DNA of 64,000 nucleotides from Campylobacteraceae bacterium (GTDB taxonomy: Bacteria > Campylobacterota > Campylobacteria > Campylobacterales > Arcobacteraceae): positions 39,549 to 103,548 of the forward strand of contig JABSOM010000014.1 of the NCBI GenBank assembly GCA_013215945.1. Reading direction: 5' to 3'. Of this stretch, positions 8,115 through 16,528 are shown piece after piece (position 1 is the first letter of the stretch; each line of letters starts with the position of its first letter). Under the pieces are notes generated by a model. That model did no database searches. It saw only the letters and a list, made by a program, of their open reading frames with translations, and had not been told where the DNA came from. A program made the position numbers and the translations under genes.

Positions 8115-9134
8115 TTAAAAAATTAATTTTTTAAATAGTGATTTAAAAAATAGCAAAGAAAAAAAGCTTATAGCTGAAAAAAGAAGAGAGATAAGTTCTA
8201 GTATAAAAATAGTCGTAATTTTTATTATGCTTTTTGTTGATTTAATTGCACCTTTCCCTAAAACTTTAAAAACAGCCTTTGTATTGTTTTTATACTTATT
8301 TGATACTTTAATAACACTGCTTAGGTCTTTTGTTTTGTTTACATATTTTAATAAAAAAATACTATCCGCATAAGAGGTGTTTTTTTTAAGAGTAGTTAAT
8401 TGATTAAGAAGTGCTTTACTGCTGTTAAGATTAATACTTTTTGAAAAACTCTTATAACTTGTTTTCATAGTAGTTAAAGAGGAAAAATCAGCTTTTTTCA
8501 GAAGTTTAATATTCATACTTTTTTTTAGTATTTTACTTATTTCTTTAGTAAAAGGTTTTGTTAAACTACCTGTTTTTTTTGCTATTTTTAATACTGAAGT
8601 GGAGACTTTAAGGGGAATACTAGCTCCTGCACTAAATATATCAGTAAACGAGAAAAACAAACCTAAAGCAGAAATACTTAAAATAAATTCATCATACTCT
8701 TCATCATTTTTATAGGCTTTTCCTTCTATATATAAATCTCTTATATCTCCTACTAAAAGAAAATCAGAGCTTACACTTCCTGTAAAACTTACAAAAGATT
8801 CAACATCTCCTTTAATAAAACCTTTTGAAAACTCTTTCATATTTCTAATACTTGTATTTAAAAGAGAATTTTCTTCATTTATAGCTAAAAGCAAAGTATT
8901 ATCAAAATCAATGTTGAGTTTTACTGCCAGTTCTTGATACATGTTTACATCATCAATATTCTCTTCTTTTAAAGCCAAGATAATTTTATTTTCTAGATAA
9001 ACTTTATTAGCTTTTTCTTTTAACAAAACATCTATATTCGGTTCTAATTGTATACGTTCATGCTTAAATACTAAAACGTACAATAAATAAATAATGATGA
9101 TAAATAAAAAACTCAAAGCATATTTTCTTTTCAT
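8115..9134 (-). CDS. Membrane protein of unknown function
   Basis: The 339-residue protein starts with one membrane segment (about 6-23). A soluble middle region follows, with a G-D-I-R-D-L-Y segment near 132-138 and a hydrophobic SALGLFFSFTDIFSAGASIP stretch. Next comes a Lys/Ser-rich region, and two close hydrophobic segments lie at the C-terminus (about 300-335). From memory, the GD-x-RD and ALGL-x-FT pattern resembles a conserved proteobacterial membrane family without assigned function. That match is an impression only. No operon partner is evident. Confidence 0.5.
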   Translation of the reverse strand: MKRKYALSFLFIIIIYLLYVLVFKHERIQLEPNIDVLLKEKANKVYLENKIILALKEENIDDVNMYQELAVKLNIDFDNTLLLAINEENSLLNTSIRNMKEFSKGFIKGDVESFVSFTGSVSSDFLLVGDIRDLYIEGKAYKNDEEYDEFILSISALGLFFSFTDIFSAGASIPLKVSTSVLKIAKKTGSLTKPFTKEISKILKKSMNIKLLKKADFSSLTTMKTSYKSFSKSINLNSSKALLNQLTTLKKNTSYADSIFLLKYVNKTKDLSSVIKVSNKYKNNTKAVFKVLGKGAIKSTKSIIKITTIFILELISLLFSAISFFSLLFFKSLFKKLIF

Positions 9135-9207
9135 TTTATATTTTATTTAAATATTCATAAAAGATACAATTAATTTAGATAAGTCTAAAAAAACATCTGC
9201 TATTAAA

Positions 9208-9229
9208 GTGCTGTTTAATTAAACAGCAC
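9208..9229 (-). terminator. Hairpin overlapping the lysE stop codon
   Basis: A perfect palindrome GTGCTGTTT-AATT-AAACAGCAC spans the TAA stop of the LysE-family gene. On the minus strand it is followed by TTTAATAG and, further on, a T7 run, so it probably ends that transcript. Confidence 0.6.
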
Positions 9230-9832
9230 AGGTAAAATAGATAAAATCAATGTAAAAGCAAGTCCTCTGTTTAAATTTTTAACAAAACGAGCATTAGAAA
9301 TAAAACGCTTAAGAAAAACGCCCCCTGCTACCCAAATATTCATTCCAATAAGAGTAGTAAAAAAATACATACAAGCAATTGTAAGAATTTGATAAAAACT
9401 ATCTTCTTTGGTATTTACATAAATAGAAATTACAGTCATGCCCATAATCCAAGCTTTAGGATTCACCCACTGAAATAAAGCACTTTGAATAAAAGTAAAA
9501 GGTTTAGAACTTGTTTCTTCATTTATTTCATAATTATTTGTAGCACTTACAATCTTATATGCCATCCAAAGTAAATAAAGTATACCTAAGTATTTAAGTA
9601 TGTCCAGCACAAAGGGAAATTTCTCAAATACAATACCTGCCCCTAATCCAATAAGTATTACCATTAAAGGAAAACCAATAATTACCCCTAACATATGTGG
9701 TAGCGTTTTTTTATATCCATAAGTCAAACCAGAAGACAATACTAAAATATTATTAGGTCCAGGGGATAAGGTAGTTGTCATAGTAAAAGTAAACAATGAT
9801 AGAATAATTGCTAGTGTAAAAAAATCGTCCAT
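9215..9832 (-). CDS. LysE-family amino acid exporter
   Basis: This 205-residue inner-membrane protein has the LysE/RhtB topology of about six helices. The family signature SPGPNNILVLSSG lies near residues 23-35 and a QWVNPKAWIMG segment near 120-130. LysE/RhtB proteins export amino acids or small metabolites. It is divergent from an AraC regulator at 9964, and the shared 131-base gap holds an inverted repeat, so control by that regulator is likely. Substrate is not predictable. Confidence 0.88.
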   Translation of the reverse strand: MDDFFTLAIILSLFTFTMTTTLSPGPNNILVLSSGLTYGYKKTLPHMLGVIIGFPLMVILIGLGAGIVFEKFPFVLDILKYLGILYLLWMAYKIVSATNNYEINEETSSKPFTFIQSALFQWVNPKAWIMGMTVISIYVNTKEDSFYQILTIACMYFFTTLIGMNIWVAGGVFLKRFISNARFVKNLNRGLAFTLILSILPVLFN

Positions 9833-9900
9833 TTCTTTCCTTTAGTTTTCTAATTCTATCTATAAATATTTTTATTATCTACACTATAAGTGTTTATTAT

Positions 9901-9931
9901 ATTATCTATTATTGTTCATAATATAGATAAT
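9901..9931. promoter_or_regulatory. Candidate AraC operator, 9-bp inverted repeat
   Basis: ATTATCTAT, 13 spacer bases, then ATAGATAAT forms a perfect 9-bp inverted repeat in the gap between the divergent lysE and araC genes. A further TATTATCTA copy lies around 9872. The repeat sits just upstream of the araC -10 box, a position suited to autoregulation. Confidence 0.45.
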
Positions 9932-9937
9932 TTTTGT

Positions 9938-9943
9938 TATAAT
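9938..9943 (+). promoter_or_regulatory. -10 box of the araC gene
   Basis: TATAAT within TTTTTGTTATAATAG, the extended T-rich promoter form seen at several genes in this window. It lies 20 bases before the ATG at 9964, which has an AAGGAAT ribosome binding site. Confidence 0.6.
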
Positions 9944-9963
9944 AGTTCTCAATAAGGAATAAT

Positions 9964-10848
9964 ATGCAAAAAACTCAAACCTTAAATATTCATTCAAAGA
10001 TTGCTAACGATACGTTATATTACATTTATAAATATATTGATACTGATATTAATATTAATGATTTAGCAAAAGAATTTAAAATAAGTAAGTTTCATTTACA
10101 CAAAGTATTTAAAGAACAAATGCAAGCCAATATTTATGAAACTATTAAATCAATAAGACTTCAAAAAGCTTCTTCTTTATTATTAAGCAATCAACATTCA
10201 ACCATCACAAAAATCTCTTCAATGTGTGGATATAGCTCACAAACGTCTTTTATTAGGGCTTTTAAAATGCGTTTTTCTCAAACACCCAATGAGTGGAGAA
10301 AAGGAGGATACAAAATATATGCAAATGAGATAATTAATAATTATGGAGTAAATTTACTCAAAAAACCCGACTTTTCAAAATGTGAGGCCATAATAATAAA
10401 ATCAAAAATAAAAAAGGTTTATTATTTAAAAAACAAGGGATATTCTATAAAAGAAGCTTCAAGAATTTGGCAACATATGCAAGCATGGATTTATACTAAT
10501 GATATAAAAGAGTATGAAGAACTTGGAATCTTTCATGATAATCCCGTAATTACCCCACATAAAGACTGTTTTTATATGGCGGGAGTAGTTCTTAAAAATA
10601 AGACAAAATTAAAACACAATAATATGCCATCTTTTGAGATGGAAGAAGCAATGTATGCAAGTTTTGAAATACAAGGAGTACAAGGTGATGTTGTAAGATT
10701 TGTGCAATGGGCATATCAAGAATGGTTGCCTTCTTCTGGTTTTTCAACAACAACCAATCCCTCTTTTGCAATTTTTAGAAAAAATCAGTTTTTACAAAAA
10801 GATGGTAAGTTTGAAGCAACTTTTTATCTTCCCATTCAATATATCTAA
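9964..10848 (+). CDS. AraC-family regulator with GyrI-like effector domain
   Basis: The 294-residue protein has an N-terminal AraC double helix-turn-helix (about 10-115), including ININDLAKEFKISKFHLHKVF and CGYSSQTSFIRAFKMRF. A GyrI/Rob-type small-molecule-binding domain follows (about 140-292). The same architecture recurs at 49773. Such proteins often sense drugs or amphipathic molecules and activate exporters. The divergent LysE exporter is the obvious candidate target. Confidence 0.88.
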   Translation: MQKTQTLNIHSKIANDTLYYIYKYIDTDININDLAKEFKISKFHLHKVFKEQMQANIYETIKSIRLQKASSLLLSNQHSTITKISSMCGYSSQTSFIRAFKMRFSQTPNEWRKGGYKIYANEIINNYGVNLLKKPDFSKCEAIIIKSKIKKVYYLKNKGYSIKEASRIWQHMQAWIYTNDIKEYEELGIFHDNPVITPHKDCFYMAGVVLKNKTKLKHNNMPSFEMEEAMYASFEIQGVQGDVVRFVQWAYQEWLPSSGFSTTTNPSFAIFRKNQFLQKDGKFEATFYLPIQYI

Positions 10849-10895
10849 GAATATATCAAATAGAAGTTTGTAGTAAAAAGAGGACAAAGAGAGTT

Positions 10896-11753
10896 TTATT
10901 CTAAAAAGTCATTAAGTCTTACTCTGATTTCAAGAAATTCATCTACATGCTCAAAAAATATATCAATAAGTTTTGGATCAAACTGTTTTCCTCTTTCTTC
11001 TCTAAACAATTCAAATATTTTTTCATTAGGCCATGCTTTTTTATATACTCGCTCAGAACCCAAAGCATCAAATACATCTGCTAAAGCCGTAATTCTTCCA
11101 TAAATATGTATTTCTTCACCTTTTAGACCTCTAGGATATCCTTTTCCATCCCAGTTCTCATGATGTTCATAAGCTACTGTAGCAGCCATTTTAAGAAGTT
11201 TCCTGCTTGAGTGTTTAAGCATTTCATAACCAATTTGAGCATGACTGTTCATAATAAGTCTTTCATCAAAATTTAAACGCCCTGGTTTATTTAAAACAGA
11301 ATCAGGAATAGCTACTTTTCCAATATCATGCATGGGTGAAACTTGTTTTAGAAGCTCAGCATCTTCTTCACTTAGACCATAATATACAGCAAATAATTTA
11401 GAGTATTCAGCTACTCGCTTAACATGATTTCCAGTTTCTCTTGAACGACTTTCACCAATTGCTCCCATGGTAAAAATAACTTCTTTTTGAGTATCTTCAA
11501 TTTCTTTGCTTAACTCATTTACTTCTTTTAATTTTTTTTGCAATTCGTCGTATTCTTTTTGCTGGCGTTTATCACTTCTTGCCATAATCTTATCTTGCCG
11601 TTTTACATCTTTTATAAGTTTCTCAGTTGTTTTTGCAAAAGCAATTTGTAAACTTTCGATTTCTGCTATTAATTTATTATCGTAAATTACTGGTTCTTGG
11701 TTTCTTCTGTCATCGTTTTTTCTACGTTCATTATTGTTCATAATTTCAGTCAT
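10896..11753 (-). CDS. HD-GYP c-di-GMP phosphodiesterase linked to SiaBC
   Basis: The 285-residue protein has a charged coiled coil (about 28-92) and then a full HD-GYP domain. That domain has His-Asp at 142-143 (MHDIGKVAIP), EHH at 197-199, GYP at 205-207 and the late REERGKQFDPKLID motif. HD-GYP enzymes hydrolyse c-di-GMP to pGpG or GMP. No receiver or membrane segment is seen, so input should come from a partner. The gene lies 41 bases after siaC-like and siaB-like genes on the same strand, so those are the likely input. An AAGGAAG site decides the start at 11753. Confidence 0.88.
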   Translation of the reverse strand: MTEIMNNNERRKNDDRRNQEPVIYDNKLIAEIESLQIAFAKTTEKLIKDVKRQDKIMARSDKRQQKEYDELQKKLKEVNELSKEIEDTQKEVIFTMGAIGESRSRETGNHVKRVAEYSKLFAVYYGLSEEDAELLKQVSPMHDIGKVAIPDSVLNKPGRLNFDERLIMNSHAQIGYEMLKHSSRKLLKMAATVAYEHHENWDGKGYPRGLKGEEIHIYGRITALADVFDALGSERVYKKAWPNEKIFELFREERGKQFDPKLIDIFFEHVDEFLEIRVRLNDFLE

Positions 11754-11794
11754 CCATCTTCCTTACAAAAAACAAAAGTACTTTTGTTTTTTCT

Positions 11795-12172
11795 TTATTT
11801 TTTCAGTAAATTAAAATTTAAATCGTTAAAATCTTCTATAAAATCTTCCCCTGCTTCTAAAGCAGAATCATTTTCTTCATCATAAATCCAATTAATAATA
11901 ATATCATTGTTTTTGCTGGCTTCATCAATAATATCAAAAAAATCAAAAAATAATTTTGAAGAACTTGAGTTAAAATAAATAATTTCCATATTAATCACTG
12001 TTTTATTCTGTACATCTTTTGTAAAATATTCTTCAATCCAAGTCAATATGGGTGTGTAAAACTCAAAAGTATTTTCTGGGTAAGATTTCCCTTTAAAATA
12101 AATTTCTCCTTTTTGCGCATCTAATCGTATTTCAGGAGTATATTTTGTTTCTTCTATGAAAATGTTTTCCAT
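11795..12172 (-). CDS. SiaC-like partner-switch protein (DUF1987)
   Basis: The 125-residue acidic protein matches the SiaC/DUF1987 family. It opens with an ETKYTPEIRLDAQ-type start and has a central IIYFNSSSSK motif at residues 65-73. In Pseudomonas aeruginosa, SiaC is phosphorylated on a threonine by the kinase SiaB and, when unphosphorylated, binds and activates the diguanylate cyclase SiaD. Here the equivalent segment carries serines 69-72 instead. The gene follows siaB-like by 10 bases and precedes an HD-GYP gene, not a GGDEF gene. The partner is therefore inferred to be a phosphodiesterase. Confidence 0.8.
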   Translation of the reverse strand: MENIFIEETKYTPEIRLDAQKGEIYFKGKSYPENTFEFYTPILTWIEEYFTKDVQNKTVINMEIIYFNSSSSKLFFDFFDIIDEASKNNDIIINWIYDEENDSALEAGEDFIEDFNDLNFNLLKK

Positions 12173-12182
12173 TATTTTATCC

Positions 12183-12728
12183 TTAATTGGTATTTATAAA
12201 TGTCTTAAATGTAAAATAAAATCTTTTTTTATTAATAAGTTCAAACTCATAATTGAATTTATCACAACGTTTAGCAATCTCATAAAAGCCTATACCTGCA
12301 CCTAAAGAATGTTTTTCACGACCTTCTCTTCTTAGTTCTCTGTATTTTTTTTTAATTCCTTCTTTATCAAGCGTCATTATTGTTTCTAATTTTTTCTCTA
12401 ATTTCACTTTATCTTCTAAAGAAATAATATTTTGACTGTGAATATAATAGTTATTAAAGGCGTCCTTCCCCACAATAATCAAACCACTTTTAGCAGATGC
12501 TTTATTTTGAATATTCTTAGATTTGGAATAATTCATCATGTTTTGCGACAATTCTATGAATATAGTGAAAATATTATTAGCAATACCCATTTTAAGATCA
12601 TTATCTTCTGCTTCTTTTTCTAAAGCTTCTGTCATTCCTGAAATTAAGGTTTGAGATAAAAAACCCCCATAGGTTAAAAAAACGATATCATCATCTTCAA
12701 CCATATCTCTGATTTTGCTAATATTCAT
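12183..12728 (-). CDS. SiaB-like protein kinase (GHKL-type)
   Basis: The 181-residue product matches SiaB family kinases of partner-switch systems. It has an N-terminal IVFLTYGGFLSQTLI segment, an FIELSQNMMNYSK helix (near 56-68) typical of the ATP-binding N-box, and a late G-A-G-I-G-F-Y-E segment as the G-box. The internal ATG at 12728 is preceded by AAAGGGAAA and is preferred over an upstream start at 12764. SiaB phosphorylates SiaC. No SiaA phosphatase is present in this window, so the cognate phosphatase must be encoded elsewhere or be absent. Confidence 0.78.
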   Translation of the reverse strand: MNISKIRDMVEDDDIVFLTYGGFLSQTLISGMTEALEKEAEDNDLKMGIANNIFTIFIELSQNMMNYSKSKNIQNKASAKSGLIIVGKDAFNNYYIHSQNIISLEDKVKLEKKLETIMTLDKEGIKKKYRELRREGREKHSLGAGIGFYEIAKRCDKFNYEFELINKKRFYFTFKTFINTN

Positions 12729-13109
12729 TATTTTCCCTTTTAATAAAAATCTACACGTAAACAAGCCAACAATATAAGTAAAAATAACTTAATGAATTTT
12801 TATTTATATTAGTATATCATAGTTAATTTAAAAAATATTTATTATTATTTTATAATAAATATGTTTTTAATAGCTTATTAATAGTATTTTAAATAATAAT
12901 ATAATTATTATTTAAATATGTTTATTCTTAAAAAAATGGTACTCATACAATATTATCTTATTTAAATTAAAGAATATTTTATTAAATAATCTTATTCATT
13001 TTTATAAGTTATTATTTATTTAAAAAAAATGTATAAAAAAAGAAAAGTATTTGAAATGTTAAAATCTATAAAGAGAGAAAAAAAGTTTTATTTATTTTTC
13101 AATATTAAC
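12729..13109. other. Gene-free AT-rich spacer
   Basis: This 381-base stretch is almost entirely A and T with runs such as TTATTATTATTTTATAATAAATAT. It must hold the promoter of the siaBC/HD-GYP operon on the minus strand. I see no ORF with a ribosome binding site and no stable hairpin. Confidence 0.6.
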
Positions 13110-13724
13110 TTAATCAATAATAAGTTTTAATCCCATAAGTCCCATCATACCCGCAAAAATCCTTGAAATAAGTTTCTTAAATTTAGAATAAGAGTTTTGG
13201 GCTTTTTTACTTGATAAAACAAGGGCTACAAATATATACCAAGCACTATCAATAATCAATGCTAAAAAACATAAAATATATAAAGTATTTGAAGGTGGAT
13301 TAAGTGGTAAAAAAGCAGCAAATGCGCTTGCAAAAACAATGGCAGTTTTTGGATTAGAAAGCTGAGTGAATAAACCCAATAAAAACATTTTACGAAGCTG
13401 TTTTGAAACAATTTTTTCTTCTGTTATAAACAAAGAAGAAGAAGATATCCACATTTTATAAGCAATAAAACATAAATACAAACCGCCTAGTACTTTTAAA
13501 ACAAAGTAAAGAACAGGAATTTTTTGCAAAACAACAAATAAGCCCAACCCGGCAATAAGAGCAAAGATACAAGCGCCTAGTCCCAACCCAAGGCTTACAC
13601 TAATTGCTTCTTTTTTTGATGAAGAAAGTGCTGTTTTGGCTACTAAAACAAAACTAGCGCCAGGACTCATAACACCCAAACCTAAAAAAAGTAGTATGGG
13701 CAATAAAAAAGCGTATTCGATCAT
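13110..13724 (-). CDS. LysE-family translocator
   Basis: A 204-residue LysE/RhtB transporter with about six helices. It carries the early SPGASFVLVAKTAL motif (residues 20-33) and the LFTQLSNPKTAIVFAS motif near 118-133. It is only distantly similar to the LysE protein at 9215, so the two are separate family members and not recent copies. It lies 45 bases downstream of the ADP-ribosylglycohydrolase-like gene and may share its transcript. Confidence 0.85.
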   Translation of the reverse strand: MIEYAFLLPILLFLGLGVMSPGASFVLVAKTALSSSKKEAISVSLGLGLGACIFALIAGLGLFVVLQKIPVLYFVLKVLGGLYLCFIAYKMWISSSSLFITEEKIVSKQLRKMFLLGLFTQLSNPKTAIVFASAFAAFLPLNPPSNTLYILCFLALIIDSAWYIFVALVLSSKKAQNSYSKFKKLISRIFAGMMGLMGLKLIID

Positions 13725-13769
13725 AAAAAACCTTCTTCTTTATATTTTATTTAATAAAATCTGTTTTAC

Positions 13770-14834
13770 TTAAGCTTTTAATAAAGGCAAAGTATTTAAT
13801 AAATCTTCACAATACTTCCACTGCTGTATTTTATTTTTCCATTCACTGGGAATTGCATTGATTCCTTTAAAAGCTCCTAATACCATTCCAATTGCAATTG
13901 AACGAGAAGCATTATCCCCTCCAACCATAGCATTGGCAATTAAAGCATCTTTAAGACCTTCTTTTTCATCACAATATTTTAAAATAAAATAAATAGCCCC
14001 TGGTAAAGTACCTTCTGTTGGACTTGCTTTTCCTACTTTAATAGGTTCACTTCTTCCTACATCCCAAAGTTTTGCCATTGAAGTAAGCGCTAAATCATCA
14101 CAATATTGTTCTTTAAACAAAGAAGAGGATGGATCGTTTGCTTCTTGATATTTATTATAGGCTTGATTCACTTTATCTTCAAAAAAACCACCCATTAAAG
14201 TAGCCACATCTAAAATTGCTTTTTTAGGATGAGCTCCATTAATGACGCGGTGTGTTACTCTTGCAAAAAATTCACCTCCGCCTAATGCATGTTCATCTCT
14301 ATGTGTGAACATTGTTTTTCTGGCCACTTCTACTAAAGTCTCTTCTTCATCAAAATAGGCATGAGCAGCTACATGTCGTATAGCCATAGCATTAGAATGT
14401 CCACCTAAATATTGAACCTCTACCCCACGTTTTACTTGTGCATAGGTTTCTTTGGTCATAGTACATATCCATGAGCCCCAAGAATTTTCCAAACGATTCA
14501 TCCAATGAGGTAATAAATCTTCTACCTTAAACATCTTTTTATCTTTTGCAGTACTAGAAAGATGTTCCAAAATAAGAATATTATAATCTCCATAATCAGT
14601 TGTGCCACCAGCACTTTTACCTGGATGATAATTTTGAGCCCCCCAGCCAATACCATGTGTTTGTCCACCAGTTAACTCACCAGGAGACATAAATTTTGTA
14701 ATATTATCTTTTCCATATATTTCATATATTTTTGGGGCATCATACTCATAATGAGTAGACAAACATAAAGCATCTCCTGCAATACTTGCAAAAAAACATC
14801 CCTTTATGGCTTCTTCTTTTGTGATATTATTCAT
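13770..14834 (-). CDS. ADP-ribosylglycohydrolase-family protein
   Basis: The 354-residue protein has the all-helical DraG/ARH fold signatures, with GCFFASIAGDALCLSTHYEYD near residues 11-31, GGTTDYGDYN near 77-86 and VGGDNASRSIAIG near 305-317. Canonical enzymes use T-D-D-T and G-G-D-T-D/A-T-G acidic clusters to hold two magnesium ions. Here both clusters deviate (TTDYGD and GDNASR), so the substrate or metal use may differ. Known members remove ADP-ribose from arginine or process related metabolites. It lies upstream of a LysE gene and downstream of the tautomerase-like gene on the same strand. Confidence 0.8.
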   Translation of the reverse strand: MNNITKEEAIKGCFFASIAGDALCLSTHYEYDAPKIYEIYGKDNITKFMSPGELTGGQTHGIGWGAQNYHPGKSAGGTTDYGDYNILILEHLSSTAKDKKMFKVEDLLPHWMNRLENSWGSWICTMTKETYAQVKRGVEVQYLGGHSNAMAIRHVAAHAYFDEEETLVEVARKTMFTHRDEHALGGGEFFARVTHRVINGAHPKKAILDVATLMGGFFEDKVNQAYNKYQEANDPSSSLFKEQYCDDLALTSMAKLWDVGRSEPIKVGKASPTEGTLPGAIYFILKYCDEKEGLKDALIANAMVGGDNASRSIAIGMVLGAFKGINAIPSEWKNKIQQWKYCEDLLNTLPLLKA

Positions 14835-14896
14835 CTATTATCCTTGATATCTTATTCTTAATAAGTTTTTACTAGTCTAATAACTAGAATTTATTT

Positions 14897-15241
14897 TTAG
14901 CTTTTTACAATTTTTGAATAAATTTCTTTATTCATATCGTTTACTTCTACCGAAATTGAGATATCAGAAAAACTATCATTGTTTACTTCTTTTAAAACAT
15001 TTTGTGCCAAAAGTTTTTTCTCATCAATACTACGTCCTGATAATATTTTAATATTAATATGAATAAAGTTTTTTTCTAAACCACCGCTTAAAAAATATTC
15101 ATAACTTTTCATTCTTACTTTTATGTCTTTTTTATTAAATAAATTTATTTGCATACAAGCATCAAAAACATTTTTCATTAATATTTTTTTATCTAAGTTT
15201 TGACTTAAGTCTTTTGAGTATTCAATAATACAGTGTGGCAT
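14897..15241 (-). CDS. 5-carboxymethyl-2-hydroxymuconate isomerase-like tautomerase
   Basis: The 114-residue product begins MPHCIIEYSKDL, with the Pro1 that serves as the catalytic base in the tautomerase superfamily. It fits the CHMI family in length, with an internal HINIKILSGRS strand. CHMI acts in homoprotocatechuate breakdown, but no other gene of that pathway is nearby. A second relative sits at 46577. It lies ten bases downstream of a GNAT gene on the same strand. Confidence 0.72.
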   Translation of the reverse strand: MPHCIIEYSKDLSQNLDKKILMKNVFDACMQINLFNKKDIKVRMKSYEYFLSGGLEKNFIHINIKILSGRSIDEKKLLAQNVLKEVNNDSFSDISISVEVNDMNKEIYSKIVKS

Positions 15242-15250
15242 AAGAATCCT

Positions 15251-15706
15251 TTAAAATAATGCTAATTGCATTTTAATTTCATTGTTTTTGTCTTTTTTAT
15301 ATTCTTCTTTAAATCCCACTTTTATATAAGAGTGATAGGCTTTTTTATTATTGAAATCAACATTCAGTTCTATTTCTATAAAAGTGGGAAAAAAATTATT
15401 AACATATGTTTTTAAATACTTAAGTGTTTCGCTGGCATAACCATTATTTTGATATTTTCTATCAATAAAAAAACCTCTTAAAGAAAGTTTTTTTTCATCA
15501 AGATTAAAAAGATTAAAAAAGCCTATAATAGTAGTATTTAATACAATTACTTGATAGTTATTTGCAATGTTTTTATCGTTTATAATATAATGTATAAGAG
15601 AAATTTCGTCTTTTTTTAATATTTTTGGACTTAATTCTTTTAATATAGGAATATCTTTGTGCATTAAGCTTCTTAAAATGAGGTTGATAATATCTCCTTG
15701 TAACAT
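15251..15706 (-). CDS. GNAT-family N-acetyltransferase
   Basis: A 151-residue protein with the GNAT fold. The acetyl-CoA pyrophosphate loop region reads RKYQNNGYASETLKYLKTYV (near 83-102), a variant of R/Q-x-x-G-x-G/A. The late segment NKKAYHSYIKVGFKEE is the typical N-x-x-A-x-x-x-Y-x-K-x-G-F ending. The substrate is unknown. The next gene follows after ten bases, suggesting co-transcription with the tautomerase gene. Confidence 0.75.
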   Translation of the reverse strand: MLQGDIINLILRSLMHKDIPILKELSPKILKKDEISLIHYIINDKNIANNYQVIVLNTTIIGFFNLFNLDEKKLSLRGFFIDRKYQNNGYASETLKYLKTYVNNFFPTFIEIELNVDFNNKKAYHSYIKVGFKEEYKKDKNNEIKMQLALF

Positions 15707-15815
15707 ACCATATCTAGAAGAGTATAAAAGAGTCTTGAATTTATACTTAATATTTAAATATATCTACAATGAACAGACATACGTATTAAAATACAGAGTG
15801 TTTGAGAAAAATCAC

Positions 15816-16253
15816 TTATTTATTCACTAAAATACCTTTTCCTACAAGAGTGTTTATTTCTTTAATTTTATTGTTTTTATCATAATTTATAATTAGAACT
15901 ACTTTTTGTCCAAGACTTTGATTTTCATCTTGAGTAGCTAAAATTTCGTATAAACCAAAAGTAGCCAAATTCATAAAAGCATGCCCAAATATTCTGCTTG
16001 TTTTTATATTTGTACTGTAACTTTGAACAAAAGAATAGGTTTCACTTAAGCTATTGTCTTTTTCAAACTTACTGCTAATTGCTTTTCCTATTTCTTTAAT
16101 GACATCTGCTCTTTTAGACCCAAGTTCCAACACAGACAAATCCTTTTGTTTGGGCTGGTTCATTTCTTGTTTAATTGAACATGCACTCATTATTAATACT
16201 AATGCGGCGCTCATCAGTAGAAATAACACTTTTGAATATATTGTTTTTCTCAT
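15816..16253 (-). CDS. Lipoprotein with SmpA-like repeat region
   Basis: The 145-residue protein has a lipoprotein signal peptide with lipobox IMSAC (Cys25). After it comes a region reading G-S-K-R-A-D-V-I-K-E-I-G-K, then Y-S-F-V-Q-S and a glycine/leucine segment FGLYEILATQDE. This pattern (G-x-x-R-x-x-V-x-x-x-x-G, then HA-x-x-N-L-A-T-F-G-L-Y-E) is seen in small envelope lipoproteins of unknown role. It may contribute to outer-membrane assembly by analogy to SmpA/BamE, but similarity is weak. Membrane anchoring is clear. Confidence 0.55.
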   Translation of the reverse strand: MRKTIYSKVLFLLMSAALVLIMSACSIKQEMNQPKQKDLSVLELGSKRADVIKEIGKAISSKFEKDNSLSETYSFVQSYSTNIKTSRIFGHAFMNLATFGLYEILATQDENQSLGQKVVLIINYDKNNKIKEINTLVGKGILVNK

Positions 16254-16528
16254 ATTTTTCCTTTTTTTACATTTCTTATTGTTTAGGATGCTTTAGTATA
16301 AAAGAATATTATGTGGATTTATGGGGGAATTAAAACAAAATTTAAAAAATAAAACAGCTCTATAATTTAATCTGTTTAAAATAAAATTTATTAATTTAAA
16401 ATACATAGTATTTTATAAAAATAATATAGGATTATATGTTATGATATATTTTTTTCATGAACATTAAATAATATGTTTATGACTCAAGACTATCAATGCG
16501 CAAAATGCGTAAATTTAAGGATAAAAAT

